A model generated the notes under the pieces. The model was given only the letters and a program-made list of their open reading frames with translations, ran no database searches and was not told the origin of the DNA. This document shows positions 18,429 through 25,952 of a stretch of DNA of 64,000 nt, in pieces. The first letter of the stretch is position 1. Every line of letters begins with the position of its first letter. The stretch lies in the NCBI RefSeq assembly GCF_000717175.1, contig NZ_JNYD01000003.1:186001-250000 (forward strand), in the 5' to 3' direction. Position numbers and translations under genes: made by a program. This DNA is from Pseudonocardia autotrophica (GTDB lineage: Bacteria > Actinomycetota > Actinomycetes > Mycobacteriales > Pseudonocardiaceae).

Positions 18429-18692
18429 GCACCGTCGGACACGTCGCCGACGGCGAGGAGACCGTCGAGGGGGACCGGTTCGAGTCGTTCGACCAATGGA
18501 CCCGCGAGCCCCGGGCGGAGATCGCACTCGGCGGGGCGGCGGAGGCGGAGCTCGCGGTGACCGCCGCCCGGCGCCCGGTTCGTCGCGGCCGCCGAGGCCC
18601 TGGTCGTGGGCGACCCTCGGGACCCGGACACGCAGACCGGCCCGCTCGCCTCGGAGACCCACTGGCGCACGGTCTTGGCGATCCGTCCGTAG
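18428..18692 (+). pseudogene. aldehyde dehydrogenase remnant (large internal deletion, frameshift)
   Basis: Immediately after the aldolase, frame 18428 onward reads an ALDH-like N-terminus (VGHVADGEETVEGDRF ... GGAAEAELAVTAARR). At about 18575 the similarity jumps, one frame away, to an ALDH mid/C-terminal segment: RFVAAAEALVVGDPRDPDTQ then TGPLAS, ending at TAG 18690-18692. The ~300 residues that should lie between, including the NAD-binding and catalytic Cys regions, are gone. Position beside aldolase and acetaldehyde dehydrogenase suggests a former 2-hydroxymuconic semialdehyde dehydrogenase. That identity is inference; the ALDH family assignment rests on the two motifs. Confidence 0.75.
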
Positions 18693-18708
18693 CCGGCCCC
18701 TCTGTCCG

Positions 18709-18738
18709 GTGTGGCACGGTGTGACACGATGTGGTACG
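18709..18738 (+). repeat. three 10-bp iterons
   Basis: GTGTGGCACG, GTGTGACACG and ATGTGGTACG follow one another without gaps, one helical turn apart; the middle copy contains the palindrome GTGTGACAC. They lie about 85 bp upstream of a small membrane-protein gene and could be an operator. Confidence 0.5.
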
Positions 18739-18822
18739 GCTCACCCGTTCATCCTCCGCTGGTCCTGTTCGTCCGGTTCGTGAGATCCTTGGGCGGACGT
18801 CGCACGCGAGTCGGAGGTGTCC

Positions 18823-18990
18823 ATGCTGCGGGTGCTCGGGGCCGCGCTCCTCGTGGTGCTGGCGTTCACGCTGGCCGGGGCGCTGTACCAGGTGCTGGCG
18901 TGGGCCGTCGCGGTCGGTGCGCTCGTGTTCGCCGGGGTCGTCGTGTGGTCGTTGTCGACCCGGGACGGCGAGGGCCGCGTCCGGCGCTGA
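18823..18990 (+). CDS. small membrane protein, 55 aa
   Basis: Short ORF with a strong ribosome site (TCGGAGG, 5-6 nt before ATG). The product MLRVLGAALLVVLAFTLAG... has two hydrophobic segments (about residues 4-20 and 24-46) and a basic/acidic tail STRDGEGRVRR, so it is predicted to be a two-helix inner-membrane hairpin. No family recognised. It sits between the aldehyde dehydrogenase remnant and a DUF1232 membrane-protein gene, on the same strand as both. Coding is supported by the Shine-Dalgarno sequence and consistent codon bias, not by homology. Confidence 0.6.
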   Translation: MLRVLGAALLVVLAFTLAGALYQVLAWAVAVGALVFAGVVVWSLSTRDGEGRVRR

Positions 18991-19067
18991 TCGGGAGCCG
19001 GGCTGCCGGCGTCACGACCGTCACATTCCGGCGGAACGCGCCGGGTCCGGCCGGCGTTGAAGCGGAC

Positions 19068-19454
19068 ATGACGACCTCCACCGGCTCGCGCTCCTCCGCG
19101 GGGCGGCGGGCCGCGCTCGTGACCCTGGCCCGCGTGATCGTGCAGAGCCGCAAGCCGGGTTCGCCCGGCCTCGGCGACCGCGCACGCGCACTGCCCCGCA
19201 TGGTGACCGGCGCCCTCAGCGGGCGCTCCGGCGTGCTGACCCGCGGCCGGCTCGGCCTGCTGGTCCTGGCGATCGCCTACCTCGTGTCGCCCGTCGACCT
19301 CGTGCCCGAGGCGCTGACCTCGGTGTTCGGCCTGGTCGACGACGGCGTCGTGGCCCTCTGGCTCGGCGGCGCGCTGCTCGTCGAGACCCAGCGCTTCCTC
19401 GACTGGGAGCGCGACGGCCGCCCGCAGGTGGTCGACGGCGAGCTGGTCGGGTAG
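19068..19454 (+). CDS. YkvA/DUF1232 family membrane protein
   Basis: 128 aa with a basic N-terminal half and a membrane segment GLLVLAIAYLVSPVDLVPEA, ending in the family motif SPvDLvPE. This is followed by FGLVDDGVVALWLGGALLV (GllDD motif plus second helix). Such proteins are small membrane proteins of unknown function. The ATG is close to AGCGGAC; earlier in-frame codons give unlikely sequence. It converges on an SDR gene 17 bp away. Confidence 0.85.
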   Translation: MTTSTGSRSSAGRRAALVTLARVIVQSRKPGSPGLGDRARALPRMVTGALSGRSGVLTRGRLGLLVLAIAYLVSPVDLVPEALTSVFGLVDDGVVALWLGGALLVETQRFLDWERDGRPQVVDGELVG

Positions 19455-19471
19455 CGCCAGACCCCGCGCCC

Positions 19472-20203
19472 TCAGAACAGGCCGTGCCGCGCGCCCACGT
19501 CGAGGGCGAGCGTGGCGCCGTGCAGGGCGGCGGCCTGCGGGGCGAGCAGGGTCGCGACGGCCCAGCCGACCTCGTCCGGCGTGACGAGCCGGCCCAGGGG
19601 CGACTCGGCGGCCCGCTCGGCCAGGACCTCCTCGACGGTGGTCCCGCGACGCTCGGCGGCCTGCGCGGCCAGCCCGCGCAGCCGCGGGGTGTCGGCGGGT
19701 CCGGGCGCCACGAGGTGCGCGGTGACCCCGCGGGGCCCGTACGCGGTGGCGAGCTGCCGCACGAGGTTGGCCAGGGCGGCGTTGACCACGCCCGCGGCGC
19801 AGGCGTAGGGCGCGGGCTCGCTGCCGAAGTGCCCGCCGAGGGCGACGATCCGCGAGCCCTCGCCGAGCTCCGCGTCGACGGCGCGCACCAGGCGGAGCAG
19901 CCCGCCCACCTTCAGGGCGACGACCTGCCCGAGCGCGTCCGGGTCGATCGTCTCCAGCGGCCCGGTCGCCGGCAGCCCCACGGCCTGCACGACCATCCGC
20001 ACCGGCCGCCCGCCGACGGCCGCCGCGATCGCGGCCGCGCCCGCGTCCGTGCCGACGTCGGCGGCGTGCCCCGTGACGCCCGGCCCGTCCGGCGGGGCCT
20101 TCCGCGCTACCGCGAGGACCTCGACGCCCGCCGCGGCGAGCCGCGCCGTGATCGCCGACCCCAGCGCGCCCGACGCACCGACCACCACGGCCAGCCCGGT
20201 CAT
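19472..20203 (-). CDS. SDR-family protein lacking the catalytic Lys
   Basis: 243-aa Rossmann-fold protein of the short-chain dehydrogenase superfamily. The nucleotide-binding motif is GASGALGSAI near the N-terminus, and GHAADVGTD and VAPGPADTPRLRGL fit the fold. The active-site motif YxxxK reads Y-A-C-A-A, with Ala in place of Lys, and the expected Ser 13 residues earlier is absent (VALGGHFG region). It may therefore bind nucleotide without ordinary oxidoreduction, or use other chemistry. The start overlaps the stop of the HAD-like gene by ATGA. Family sure, activity doubtful. Confidence 0.8.
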   Translation of the reverse strand: MTGLAVVVGASGALGSAITARLAAAGVEVLAVARKAPPDGPGVTGHAADVGTDAGAAAIAAAVGGRPVRMVVQAVGLPATGPLETIDPDALGQVVALKVGGLLRLVRAVDAELGEGSRIVALGGHFGSEPAPYACAAGVVNAALANLVRQLATAYGPRGVTAHLVAPGPADTPRLRGLAAQAAERRGTTVEEVLAERAAESPLGRLVTPDEVGWAVATLLAPQAAALHGATLALDVGARHGLF

Positions 20204-20469
20204 GACCGGATCCCCGCCTGCATCGGCAGGCCGAGCGCGGCCCGGGCGACGGCGCACGCGTCCTCGGGGACGAGGAGGTCCGGCTGCACCGCGCGCAGAC
20301 CGGCGGCGCGGGCACCCGCGACGTTCCACGGCATGTCATCGACGAACACGATCTCCTCGGCCGCCAGGCCCAGCCGGCCGACGGCGATGGCAGAGGCCCG
20401 CGGGTCCGGCTCAGGCATCCCCGTGACCGAGGCGACGACCCCGCCGACGTCGAGCAGGAGGGCCGTCAT
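20200..20469 (-). CDS. shortened HAD-like hydrolase, 89 aa
   Basis: Begins with HAD motif I (LLLDVGGVV; the first Asp present, the second position replaced by Gly) and jumps within about ten residues to PEPDPRASAIAVGRLGL and motif IV IVFVDDMPWNVAGARAAGL. The cap domain and motifs II and III, some 100 residues, are missing. Family members are usually 200 residues or more, so this looks like an in-frame deletion derivative, probably inactive. It lies between a zinc-ribbon gene (1 bp away) and the SDR gene (4-bp overlap) in the Rieske oxygenase operon, which may keep it translated. Confidence 0.65.
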   Translation of the reverse strand: MTALLLDVGGVVASVTGMPEPDPRASAIAVGRLGLAAEEIVFVDDMPWNVAGARAAGLRAVQPDLLVPEDACAVARAALGLPMQAGIRS

Positions 20470-20637
20470 TCAGTGCTCCGGTTCGTGGGAGACGATCGCC
20501 GCGGGCAGGACGACGGTGGACAGCAGGCCGCAGGCGGCGCACCAGCCCAGGAAGTTGCGGTCCGCGCCGGACCAGAACTCCTGGACGAAGCTCGCCGGAT
20601 CCTCCAGCGACGCCCCGCAGCCCGGACAGAAGCTCAT
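20470..20637 (-). CDS. zinc-ribbon protein with HEPEH tail, partner of Rieske oxygenase (copy 1)
   Basis: 55-aa protein MSFCPGCGAS..., with C4-x2-C7 and C33-x2-C36 (GWCAACGLLS), a rubredoxin- or zinc-ribbon-like knuckle pair. It has a conserved EFW between the pairs and ends in HEPEH. Its ATG overlaps the Rieske oxygenase stop (ATGA), implying coupled translation. A second Rieske gene at 28827 is followed in exactly the same way by an 80-aa protein with the same spacing theme, EFW, WCxxCG and the identical HEPEH ending. Function unknown; electron transfer, metal delivery or subunit assembly for the oxygenase are possible. Confidence 0.8.
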   Translation of the reverse strand: MSFCPGCGASLEDPASFVQEFWSGADRNFLGWCAACGLLSTVVLPAAIVSHEPEH

Positions 20638-21872
20638 GACGCCCAGGCCGGCACCGGGTCGCCGAACAGCTCGAAGATCTCGTCCTTGATGGGGGAGTAG
20701 CGGATCGAGCTCTCCCGGGTCCAGAGCTGCCGGAACTCCACCGCGGAGCCGAACTTGTCCTTCTCCATCGGCAGGTCGATGACGTCGTGGGGCTCGCGGT
20801 AGGTGCACAACGGGTCCAGCCCCTGCGCCACCCGGTCCATCTGCTCGGCGTACAGCTTGCGCAGCATGATCACGCCCATGTCCGACCTGCCGAGGTGCTC
20901 CTTCGAGCGGTCCGAGATCCGGCCCTGGGTGATCCAGGCGACGATGTCCTGCCCGTCGACGTAGTCCCGCAGCCACTCGCCGCGGTCGTCCTTCAACGGC
21001 ACCTCGTACACGGGGATCTCCGGCTGCGGCGGCGCCCCGCCCTCGGGCCGGTAGGTCTGGTACCAGACGTGCCAGGTGTTCTCGTCGTCGATCGGCACGC
21101 GGATCTGGAAGGTCGCCAGCCCCGCCGCGCCCACGCGCAGCATGTGCGGGAAGACGAGCGGGTGCCCGACCTTCCAGTCCTCGTCCTCCTCGGTGTGGCC
21201 CTCCAGCACCCGGCGCTTGAGGATCCCGTGCTCGAAGACCTCGAAGGCGACCTTGATGTGCTTCTTGGTGACGACCGGCAGTGCGGTGCCGCCGTCGAGC
21301 TCGCGCAGGAACGAGCCGTACCGGCCGTGCAGCCACTCGACGTGGTACGGGTCGACCGAGTTCTCCATGATCTGCACGAAGTTGCAGGGGAGCTCGGCGT
21401 GCCCGATGTCGCGCCAGGCGTCCTCCCAGACGAAGAGGTCGTAGCGCGGGAGCTCGGGCGCCGGGGCGGGCCCGAGGTAGGCGAAGATCAGCCCGCCCAG
21501 CTCCTGCACCGGGTAGGCCGTGGCGCGGATGCGCTCGGCGAAGGTCGAGCCGGCGGGCTCGCCGGGCTGCTCCAGGCACTGTCCGGACTCGTCGAACCGC
21601 CAGCCGTGGTACCCGCACCGTAGCCCGACGTCCTCGGTGCAGCCCAGCCACAGCGCCGCCCGGCGGTGCGGGCACTGCTCGGCCAGCAGTCCCACCGTGC
21701 CGGTGCCGTCCCGGTACAGCACCAGGTCCTCGCCGAGCAGCCGCCGCTTCACGGGGACGCGGCCGGCCATGTCGTGCGTTGCCACCGGCCACCAGTAGCG
21801 GCGCAGCAACTCACCCATGGGCGTGCCCGGCCCGACCTGGGTCAGCCGCCGGTTCTTCTCCGCACTGAGCAT
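20634..21872 (-). CDS. Rieske non-heme iron oxygenase, alpha subunit (copy 1)
   Basis: 412-aa terminal oxygenase. Rieske [2Fe-2S] ligands are C67-P-H69 and C86-G-Y-H89. The mononuclear iron motif IMENSVDPYHVEWLH contributes Asp, His and His in the catalytic domain. Length and the N-terminal MGELLRRYWWPV resemble the phthalate/phenoxybenzoate dioxygenase and O-demethylase group, which act as alpha-only oxygenases. ATG at 21872 has TACCGT 6 nt upstream and is probably leaderless. It heads the operon with zinc ribbon, HAD remnant and SDR. It is about as long as, and clearly homologous to, the enzyme at 28827-30083. Substrate unknown. Confidence 0.92.
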   Translation of the reverse strand: MLSAEKNRRLTQVGPGTPMGELLRRYWWPVATHDMAGRVPVKRRLLGEDLVLYRDGTGTVGLLAEQCPHRRAALWLGCTEDVGLRCGYHGWRFDESGQCLEQPGEPAGSTFAERIRATAYPVQELGGLIFAYLGPAPAPELPRYDLFVWEDAWRDIGHAELPCNFVQIMENSVDPYHVEWLHGRYGSFLRELDGGTALPVVTKKHIKVAFEVFEHGILKRRVLEGHTEEDEDWKVGHPLVFPHMLRVGAAGLATFQIRVPIDDENTWHVWYQTYRPEGGAPPQPEIPVYEVPLKDDRGEWLRDYVDGQDIVAWITQGRISDRSKEHLGRSDMGVIMLRKLYAEQMDRVAQGLDPLCTYREPHDVIDLPMEKDKFGSAVEFRQLWTRESSIRYSPIKDEIFELFGDPVPAWAS

Positions 21873-21878
21873 GGCCGC

Positions 21879-21884
21879 ACGGTA
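21879..21884 (-). promoter_or_regulatory. -10 hexamer TACCGT of the Rieske gene
   Basis: TACCGT lies 6 nt upstream of the ATG at 21872, with no Shine-Dalgarno sequence between; leaderless start predicted. Confidence 0.5.
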
Positions 21885-21913
21885 GGTCCGCTGGTCAGGG
21901 CGACGACAGGGCC

Positions 21914-21961
21914 GCGTTCGCTTCCCCGGAACGGAGCAGCGCGTTCGCCACACCCGAACGC
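21914..21961. promoter_or_regulatory. candidate operator in the divergent Rieske/kinase promoter
   Basis: GCGTTCG (21941-21947) and CGAACGC (21955-21961) form a perfect inverted repeat with a 7-bp spacer. A direct copy of GCGTTCG is at 21914-21920, and TTCCCCGGAA (21922-21931) is a second small palindrome. The sites lie between two divergent catabolic operons and could bind an IclR- or GntR-type regulator from this region. Confidence 0.45.
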
Positions 21962-22030
21962 CCTGCTTGTGGCTGCATGTGGCGGCTGTCACGGTCAGCC
22001 CAACCCCGAACCGATCGAGGAGTCACCGAG

Positions 22031-23803
22031 ATGGCCAACGTCGTCCCCCTCGACGAGTACACCGGCGAGTGGTACCCGGGCTTCCGGCCGGAGTTCCTGG
22101 CGTCGCCGTTCATCGTCGACGGCACCGGGCCGTTCACCAAGGACGACGAGGACAAGTTCTGGTTCCTCGACTTCCACTGGTCCCGCGGCCTCACCCCGCT
22201 CGCGGCCTTCACCTGGGGTCAGGACGGGTACTGCTGGGGCACCCAGCACGCCGCCGAGGGACTCCCGCTCCCGCCCGGCCGCGGCGTCACCAGCCGGTTC
22301 GCCGGCACCCACCTCTACGGCTCCGCGATCCCCGAGACCGACCCGCGCGAGATCGGCGCCCGCGCCAACCGGCTCGGCACCACCCTGCCCCGCTTCCTGC
22401 AGAACTACCAGCAGACCTGGGCCGCCGGGCGCGACGAGCTCGAGGCCACCTGGGCGTACTTCCACGGCCTGGACCTCGCCCAGGTCCCGACCGCCGAGCT
22501 CCCCGGCCTGCTGGACCAGGCCCGCCGCTACCACAAGCGGTCGATGGAGATCCACTTCGACGTCATGTACCCGCTGCTGGTCAACTTCCTCGGCTTCTAC
22601 GGTGCCTGCGCCGAGATGGGGATCGACACCGCGGACATCGGCAAGTTCCTCCAGGGCGAGGACACCAAGATCATGGAGACCGACCGCGGGCTCGCGGAGC
22701 TGGCCGTGAAGGCCAAGCGCGCCGGGCTCCGCCAGGTCTTCGAGGACAACGAGGGCAGCGCCATCCGCGCCGCCCTGTCCGCGCACGGCGGCTCCGCGAG
22801 CCAGTGGCTCACCGACTTCGACGACTTCCTGCAGGTCTACGGGCACCGCCAGGAGGCCACCTGCGACGTCGGCGTCCCCAGCTGGATCGAGGACAACACG
22901 ATCCCGCTGGACATGATCCGCAGCTTCGTCCTCAAGGAGACCGACCACGACTTCGAGGCCGCCGCGCGCAACGCCGTCGAGGAGCGGGAGGCCGCGATCG
23001 AGGCCGCCCGGTCCGGGCTGACCAGGGAGGAGCAGGCGGTGTTCGACGCCGGCCTGCGGTCCAACCAGGAGGCGAACTTCCCCTGGTGGCAGGACGACCA
23101 CAACTACTACATCGACCTCAAGGTCATGATCCCGCTGCGCCGGGTCACCCAGGAGCTGGCCGCGCGCGTCGGGGCCGACGACCGCAACGACCTGCTCCAC
23201 CTGTTCTGGCCGGAGCTGCGCGCGGTCGCCGAGGGCCGGGCGTACCACGGCGAGCTCAAGAGCCTGGTCGCCGACCGGCGGCAGTACTTCGACCACTGGG
23301 GCGCGCTGCGCGGGCAGATGCCGAAGGTGCTCGGCACCGTGCCCGAGACCGTCGAGGACCCGGTGCTGATCGAGATCTTCGGGCTCAACCCGGCGTCGAT
23401 CCGCGCCATGCAGAACCCCGACGCCGCGGCCGAGACCACGCTGACCGGCGTCGCCGCCGCGAAGGGCATCGCCACCGGGCCCGCCCGGGTGCTGCAGTCC
23501 AGCGACGACATGCACCGGCTGGAGCCCGGCTCGATCCTGGTGTGCGAGTCCACCTCGCCGAGCTGGACGCCGGCCTTCGGCAAGATCGCCGGCGCGGTCT
23601 GCGACGGCGGTGGCATGCTCAGCCACGCCGCGATCGTCGGGCGGGAGTACGGCGTGCCCACCGTGACCGCGGTCGGCGTCGCGACCGTGGCCATCGCCGA
23701 CGGCGACCAGATCGAGGTCGACGGCACCAACGGCAAGGTCACCATCCTCAAGCGGGCGTCGGAGATCGCGGACGCCGCGGCCGACGGGGAGGCCGCCGGA
23801 TGA
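22031..23803 (+). CDS. PEP-synthase-like kinase, phosphohistidine subunit
   Basis: 590 aa. The C-terminal ~90 residues are a PEP-utilising mobile (swivelling) domain, with the phosphoryl-carrier His532 in GGGMLSHAAIVGREYG. The first ~490 residues are a distinct helical domain (YTGEWYPGF, NFPWWQDDHNYYIDLK) that has no PEP/pyruvate barrel and presumably binds the substrate. The ATP-binding part is a separate protein encoded by the next gene (ATGA overlap). The split into ~65 and ~40 kDa chains matches phenylphosphate synthase and related aryl-hydroxyl dikinases of aromatic catabolism. GAGGAG lies 8 nt before the ATG. The actual substrate is unknown. Confidence 0.82.
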   Translation: MANVVPLDEYTGEWYPGFRPEFLASPFIVDGTGPFTKDDEDKFWFLDFHWSRGLTPLAAFTWGQDGYCWGTQHAAEGLPLPPGRGVTSRFAGTHLYGSAIPETDPREIGARANRLGTTLPRFLQNYQQTWAAGRDELEATWAYFHGLDLAQVPTAELPGLLDQARRYHKRSMEIHFDVMYPLLVNFLGFYGACAEMGIDTADIGKFLQGEDTKIMETDRGLAELAVKAKRAGLRQVFEDNEGSAIRAALSAHGGSASQWLTDFDDFLQVYGHRQEATCDVGVPSWIEDNTIPLDMIRSFVLKETDHDFEAAARNAVEEREAAIEAARSGLTREEQAVFDAGLRSNQEANFPWWQDDHNYYIDLKVMIPLRRVTQELAARVGADDRNDLLHLFWPELRAVAEGRAYHGELKSLVADRRQYFDHWGALRGQMPKVLGTVPETVEDPVLIEIFGLNPASIRAMQNPDAAAETTLTGVAAAKGIATGPARVLQSSDDMHRLEPGSILVCESTSPSWTPAFGKIAGAVCDGGGMLSHAAIVGREYGVPTVTAVGVATVAIADGDQIEVDGTNGKVTILKRASEIADAAADGEAAG

Positions 23804-24918
23804 CGGGGGTCCTGGTGGAACCGCAGGAGGAGGTCGTGGGCACCTGCAGCGAGTCGATCGTGTGGATCGACCAGGTCGACACCGCCGACGCCGTGGCCGC
23901 GGCGGGGTCCAAGATCGGCCGGCTCACGGAGCTGCACCGGGCCGGGGTCACCGTCCCGCAGGGCTTCGCGGTCACGGTCGACGCGTACCTGCGCCACTGT
24001 GCGGAGTCCGGGCTCGACGCCCGGATCGAGGCCGCGCTGAAGGATCTCGGGCCGACGCCGTCGGAGGCGGAGGTGGCGGCGGCGTCGGCCCGGATCCGCG
24101 CGCTGGTCGAGGAGACGCCGATGTCCCCGGCGCTCGAGGCGGAGATCACCGAGGCCTACGAGGACCTGTGCCTGCGGGCGGTCGACGTCAACGTGCCGAC
24201 GGCCGTGCGGTCGTCGGCCACGGGGGAGGACGCCGCCGACGCGAGCTTCGCCGGCATCTTCGACACCTACCTCGGCGTCTCCGGCCCGGACCGGGTGCTC
24301 ACGGCGGTCCGCGCCTGCTGGGGGTCGCTGTTCACCGGCCGCGCGCTCGCCTACCGGCTGCGCAAGGGCATCAGCCACCACGCCATGCCGATCGCGGTCG
24401 GGGTGATCGAGCTCGTGCACGCCCGCGCGTCGGGCGTCGCCTTCTCGGTGCACCCCGTCACCGGCAAGCCGGACCGGATCGTCGTCGAGACGTCCTGGGG
24501 CTGGGGCGAGGCGATCGTGCAGGGCCTGGTCGACCCGGACCACGTCGAGATCGGCAAGGCCGACGGCCGGGTGCTGAGGTACGACGTGGCGCACAAGGCG
24601 GTCGTGTCGGCCTTCGACTTCGCCGCGGGCAGGGTCACGGAGATCGAGATGCCGGCCAAGCTCGCCGACCGGCAGGTGCTCGACGAGGAGCAGATCGGCG
24701 CGATCGTCGAGGCCGTCACGGCCATCGAGGAGCACTACGGCTACCCCGTCGACGTCGAGTGGGTGATCGACCGGCACCGCCGCGCCGGCGACCCGATCAC
24801 CATCGTCCAGTCCCGGCCGGTCACGGTGACCGCGCAGCAGACCGCCCCGGCCGCCTACGACCCGGTGGCGCTGGCGCAGAAGTTCGTGTTCAGCGGCAAG
24901 CCGATCCCCGGGAGGTAG
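23800..24918 (+). CDS. PEP/pyruvate-binding domain protein, ATP-binding kinase subunit
   Basis: 372 aa corresponding to the N-terminal ATP-grasp domain of PEP synthase. Hallmarks are GSKIGRLTELHRAGVTVPQG, the AVRSSATGEDAADASFAG nucleotide-binding signature, SVHPVTGKPDRIVVE and the final IVQSRPVT. It lacks the phosphohistidine and PEP-binding domains, which are supplied partly by the upstream gene. It should use ATP to phosphorylate His532 of its partner. Start and stop overlap (ATGA) shows tight coupling. It could equally serve a rifampin-phosphotransferase-like reaction, but the catabolic neighbourhood favours an aromatic substrate. Confidence 0.85.
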   Translation: MTGVLVEPQEEVVGTCSESIVWIDQVDTADAVAAAGSKIGRLTELHRAGVTVPQGFAVTVDAYLRHCAESGLDARIEAALKDLGPTPSEAEVAAASARIRALVEETPMSPALEAEITEAYEDLCLRAVDVNVPTAVRSSATGEDAADASFAGIFDTYLGVSGPDRVLTAVRACWGSLFTGRALAYRLRKGISHHAMPIAVGVIELVHARASGVAFSVHPVTGKPDRIVVETSWGWGEAIVQGLVDPDHVEIGKADGRVLRYDVAHKAVVSAFDFAAGRVTEIEMPAKLADRQVLDEEQIGAIVEAVTAIEEHYGYPVDVEWVIDRHRRAGDPITIVQSRPVTVTAQQTAPAAYDPVALAQKFVFSGKPIPGR

Positions 24919-24932
24919 CGACCCCGCCGCCG

Positions 24933-24938
24933 TAGGGT
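24933..24938 (+). promoter_or_regulatory. -10 hexamer TAGGGT of a leaderless gene
   Basis: TAGGGT lies 7 nt before the ATG at 24946, with no ribosome site between. Confidence 0.5.
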
Positions 24939-24945
24939 GCGGACC

Positions 24946-25896
24946 ATGCGCGCGATCGTCTGCGAGACGCCCGGCGGGCCCGAGGCCCTGACCCTGCAGG
25001 ACATCCCGACGCCCGAGCCCGGACCCGGTGAGGTCCGGATCCGGGTGGAGGCCGCCGGGGTCAACCCGATCGACTGGAAGACCCGGTCGGGCCTGGGCCC
25101 GTGGAAGTCGTTCGGCGGGAAGCCGTTCGTCGTGGGCTGGGACGTGGCGGGGGTCGTCGACGCCCTGGGGCCCGACACCGACCTCGACGAGCGCGGGTTC
25201 CAGGTCGGCGACTCCGTGCTCGGGATGGCCCGCTTCCCGAGCCCCGACGGCGCCTACGCCGAGTACGTGACCGCGCCCGCCGGGCACTTCCGGCCGCGCC
25301 CGGCGGACCTGTCGGTGGTCGAGGCGGCCGCGCTGCCGCTCGCCGGGATGACGGCGTGGCAGAGCCTCGTCGACGTCGGGCACCTCGAGGCGGGGCAGCG
25401 CGTGCTGATCCACGCCGCGGCCGGCGGTGTCGGGCATCTCGCCGTGCAGATCGCGAAGGCCCGCGGGGCGCACGTGATCGGCACGGCCTCGGCCGCGAAG
25501 CACGACCTGCTGCGCGAGCTGGGCTGCGACCAGGTCGTCGACTACCGGTCGGAGCGGTTCGAGGAGGTCGTCGAGCCCGTCGACCTGGTCTACGACCTCA
25601 TCGGCGGCGAGACGGCCGTGCGGTCCTTCGGCCTGGTCAAGCCCTCCGGCATGCTCATCTGCCTGCCGACGGTCGCGGTCGAGGCCGCGGTGAGGGCGGC
25701 CGAGGAGCACGGGGTGAAGGCCTCCGGCGCCTACGTCCGCGCCGGCGGATCCGGGCTCTCCGAGCTGCTCGAGCTCCACGCGGACGGCCGGCTGCGCGTG
25801 CGGGTGGCCGAGACCTTCCCGCTCGAGCGCGCCGCCGACGCCCATCGGCTGGGCGAGCAGGGCCGCACCACCGGGAAGATCGTCCTCACGGTGTAG
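24946..25896 (+). CDS. NADP-dependent quinone oxidoreductase-like MDR protein
   Basis: 316-aa zinc-independent medium-chain dehydrogenase/reductase. N-terminal GroES-like domain contains GVNPIDWKTRSG, then AAALPLAGMTAWQSL, and the Rossmann motif is HAAAGGVGHLAVQIAKARG. No catalytic or structural Zn ligands are seen. It probably reduces a quinone or enone, perhaps an intermediate of the surrounding aromatic pathway. Its own promoter-like hexamer sits inside the 27 bp after the kinase gene, so it may be both read through and independently started. GTG at 24937 is a less likely start. Confidence 0.85.
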   Translation: MRAIVCETPGGPEALTLQDIPTPEPGPGEVRIRVEAAGVNPIDWKTRSGLGPWKSFGGKPFVVGWDVAGVVDALGPDTDLDERGFQVGDSVLGMARFPSPDGAYAEYVTAPAGHFRPRPADLSVVEAAALPLAGMTAWQSLVDVGHLEAGQRVLIHAAAGGVGHLAVQIAKARGAHVIGTASAAKHDLLRELGCDQVVDYRSERFEEVVEPVDLVYDLIGGETAVRSFGLVKPSGMLICLPTVAVEAAVRAAEEHGVKASGAYVRAGGSGLSELLELHADGRLRVRVAETFPLERAADAHRLGEQGRTTGKIVLTV

Positions 25897-25900
25897 GACC

Positions 25901-25952
25901 CGCGGGGCCGTGTCGATCGCTCGGGCCGCGGGGCCGTGTCGATCGCTCAGGC
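25901..25952. repeat. 26-bp tandem repeat
   Basis: Two nearly identical 26-bp units (25901-25926, 25927-25952; one base differs), followed by the first ten bases of a third. The second unit runs into the last codons of the minus-strand gntR gene, so the duplication may have shaped its C-terminus. Confidence 0.7.

Noticed and set aside
20470..21792. 440-codon minus frame containing the 55-aa zinc ribbon
   Set aside because: Only the last 55 codons are coding; the upstream part is the Rieske gene out of frame.
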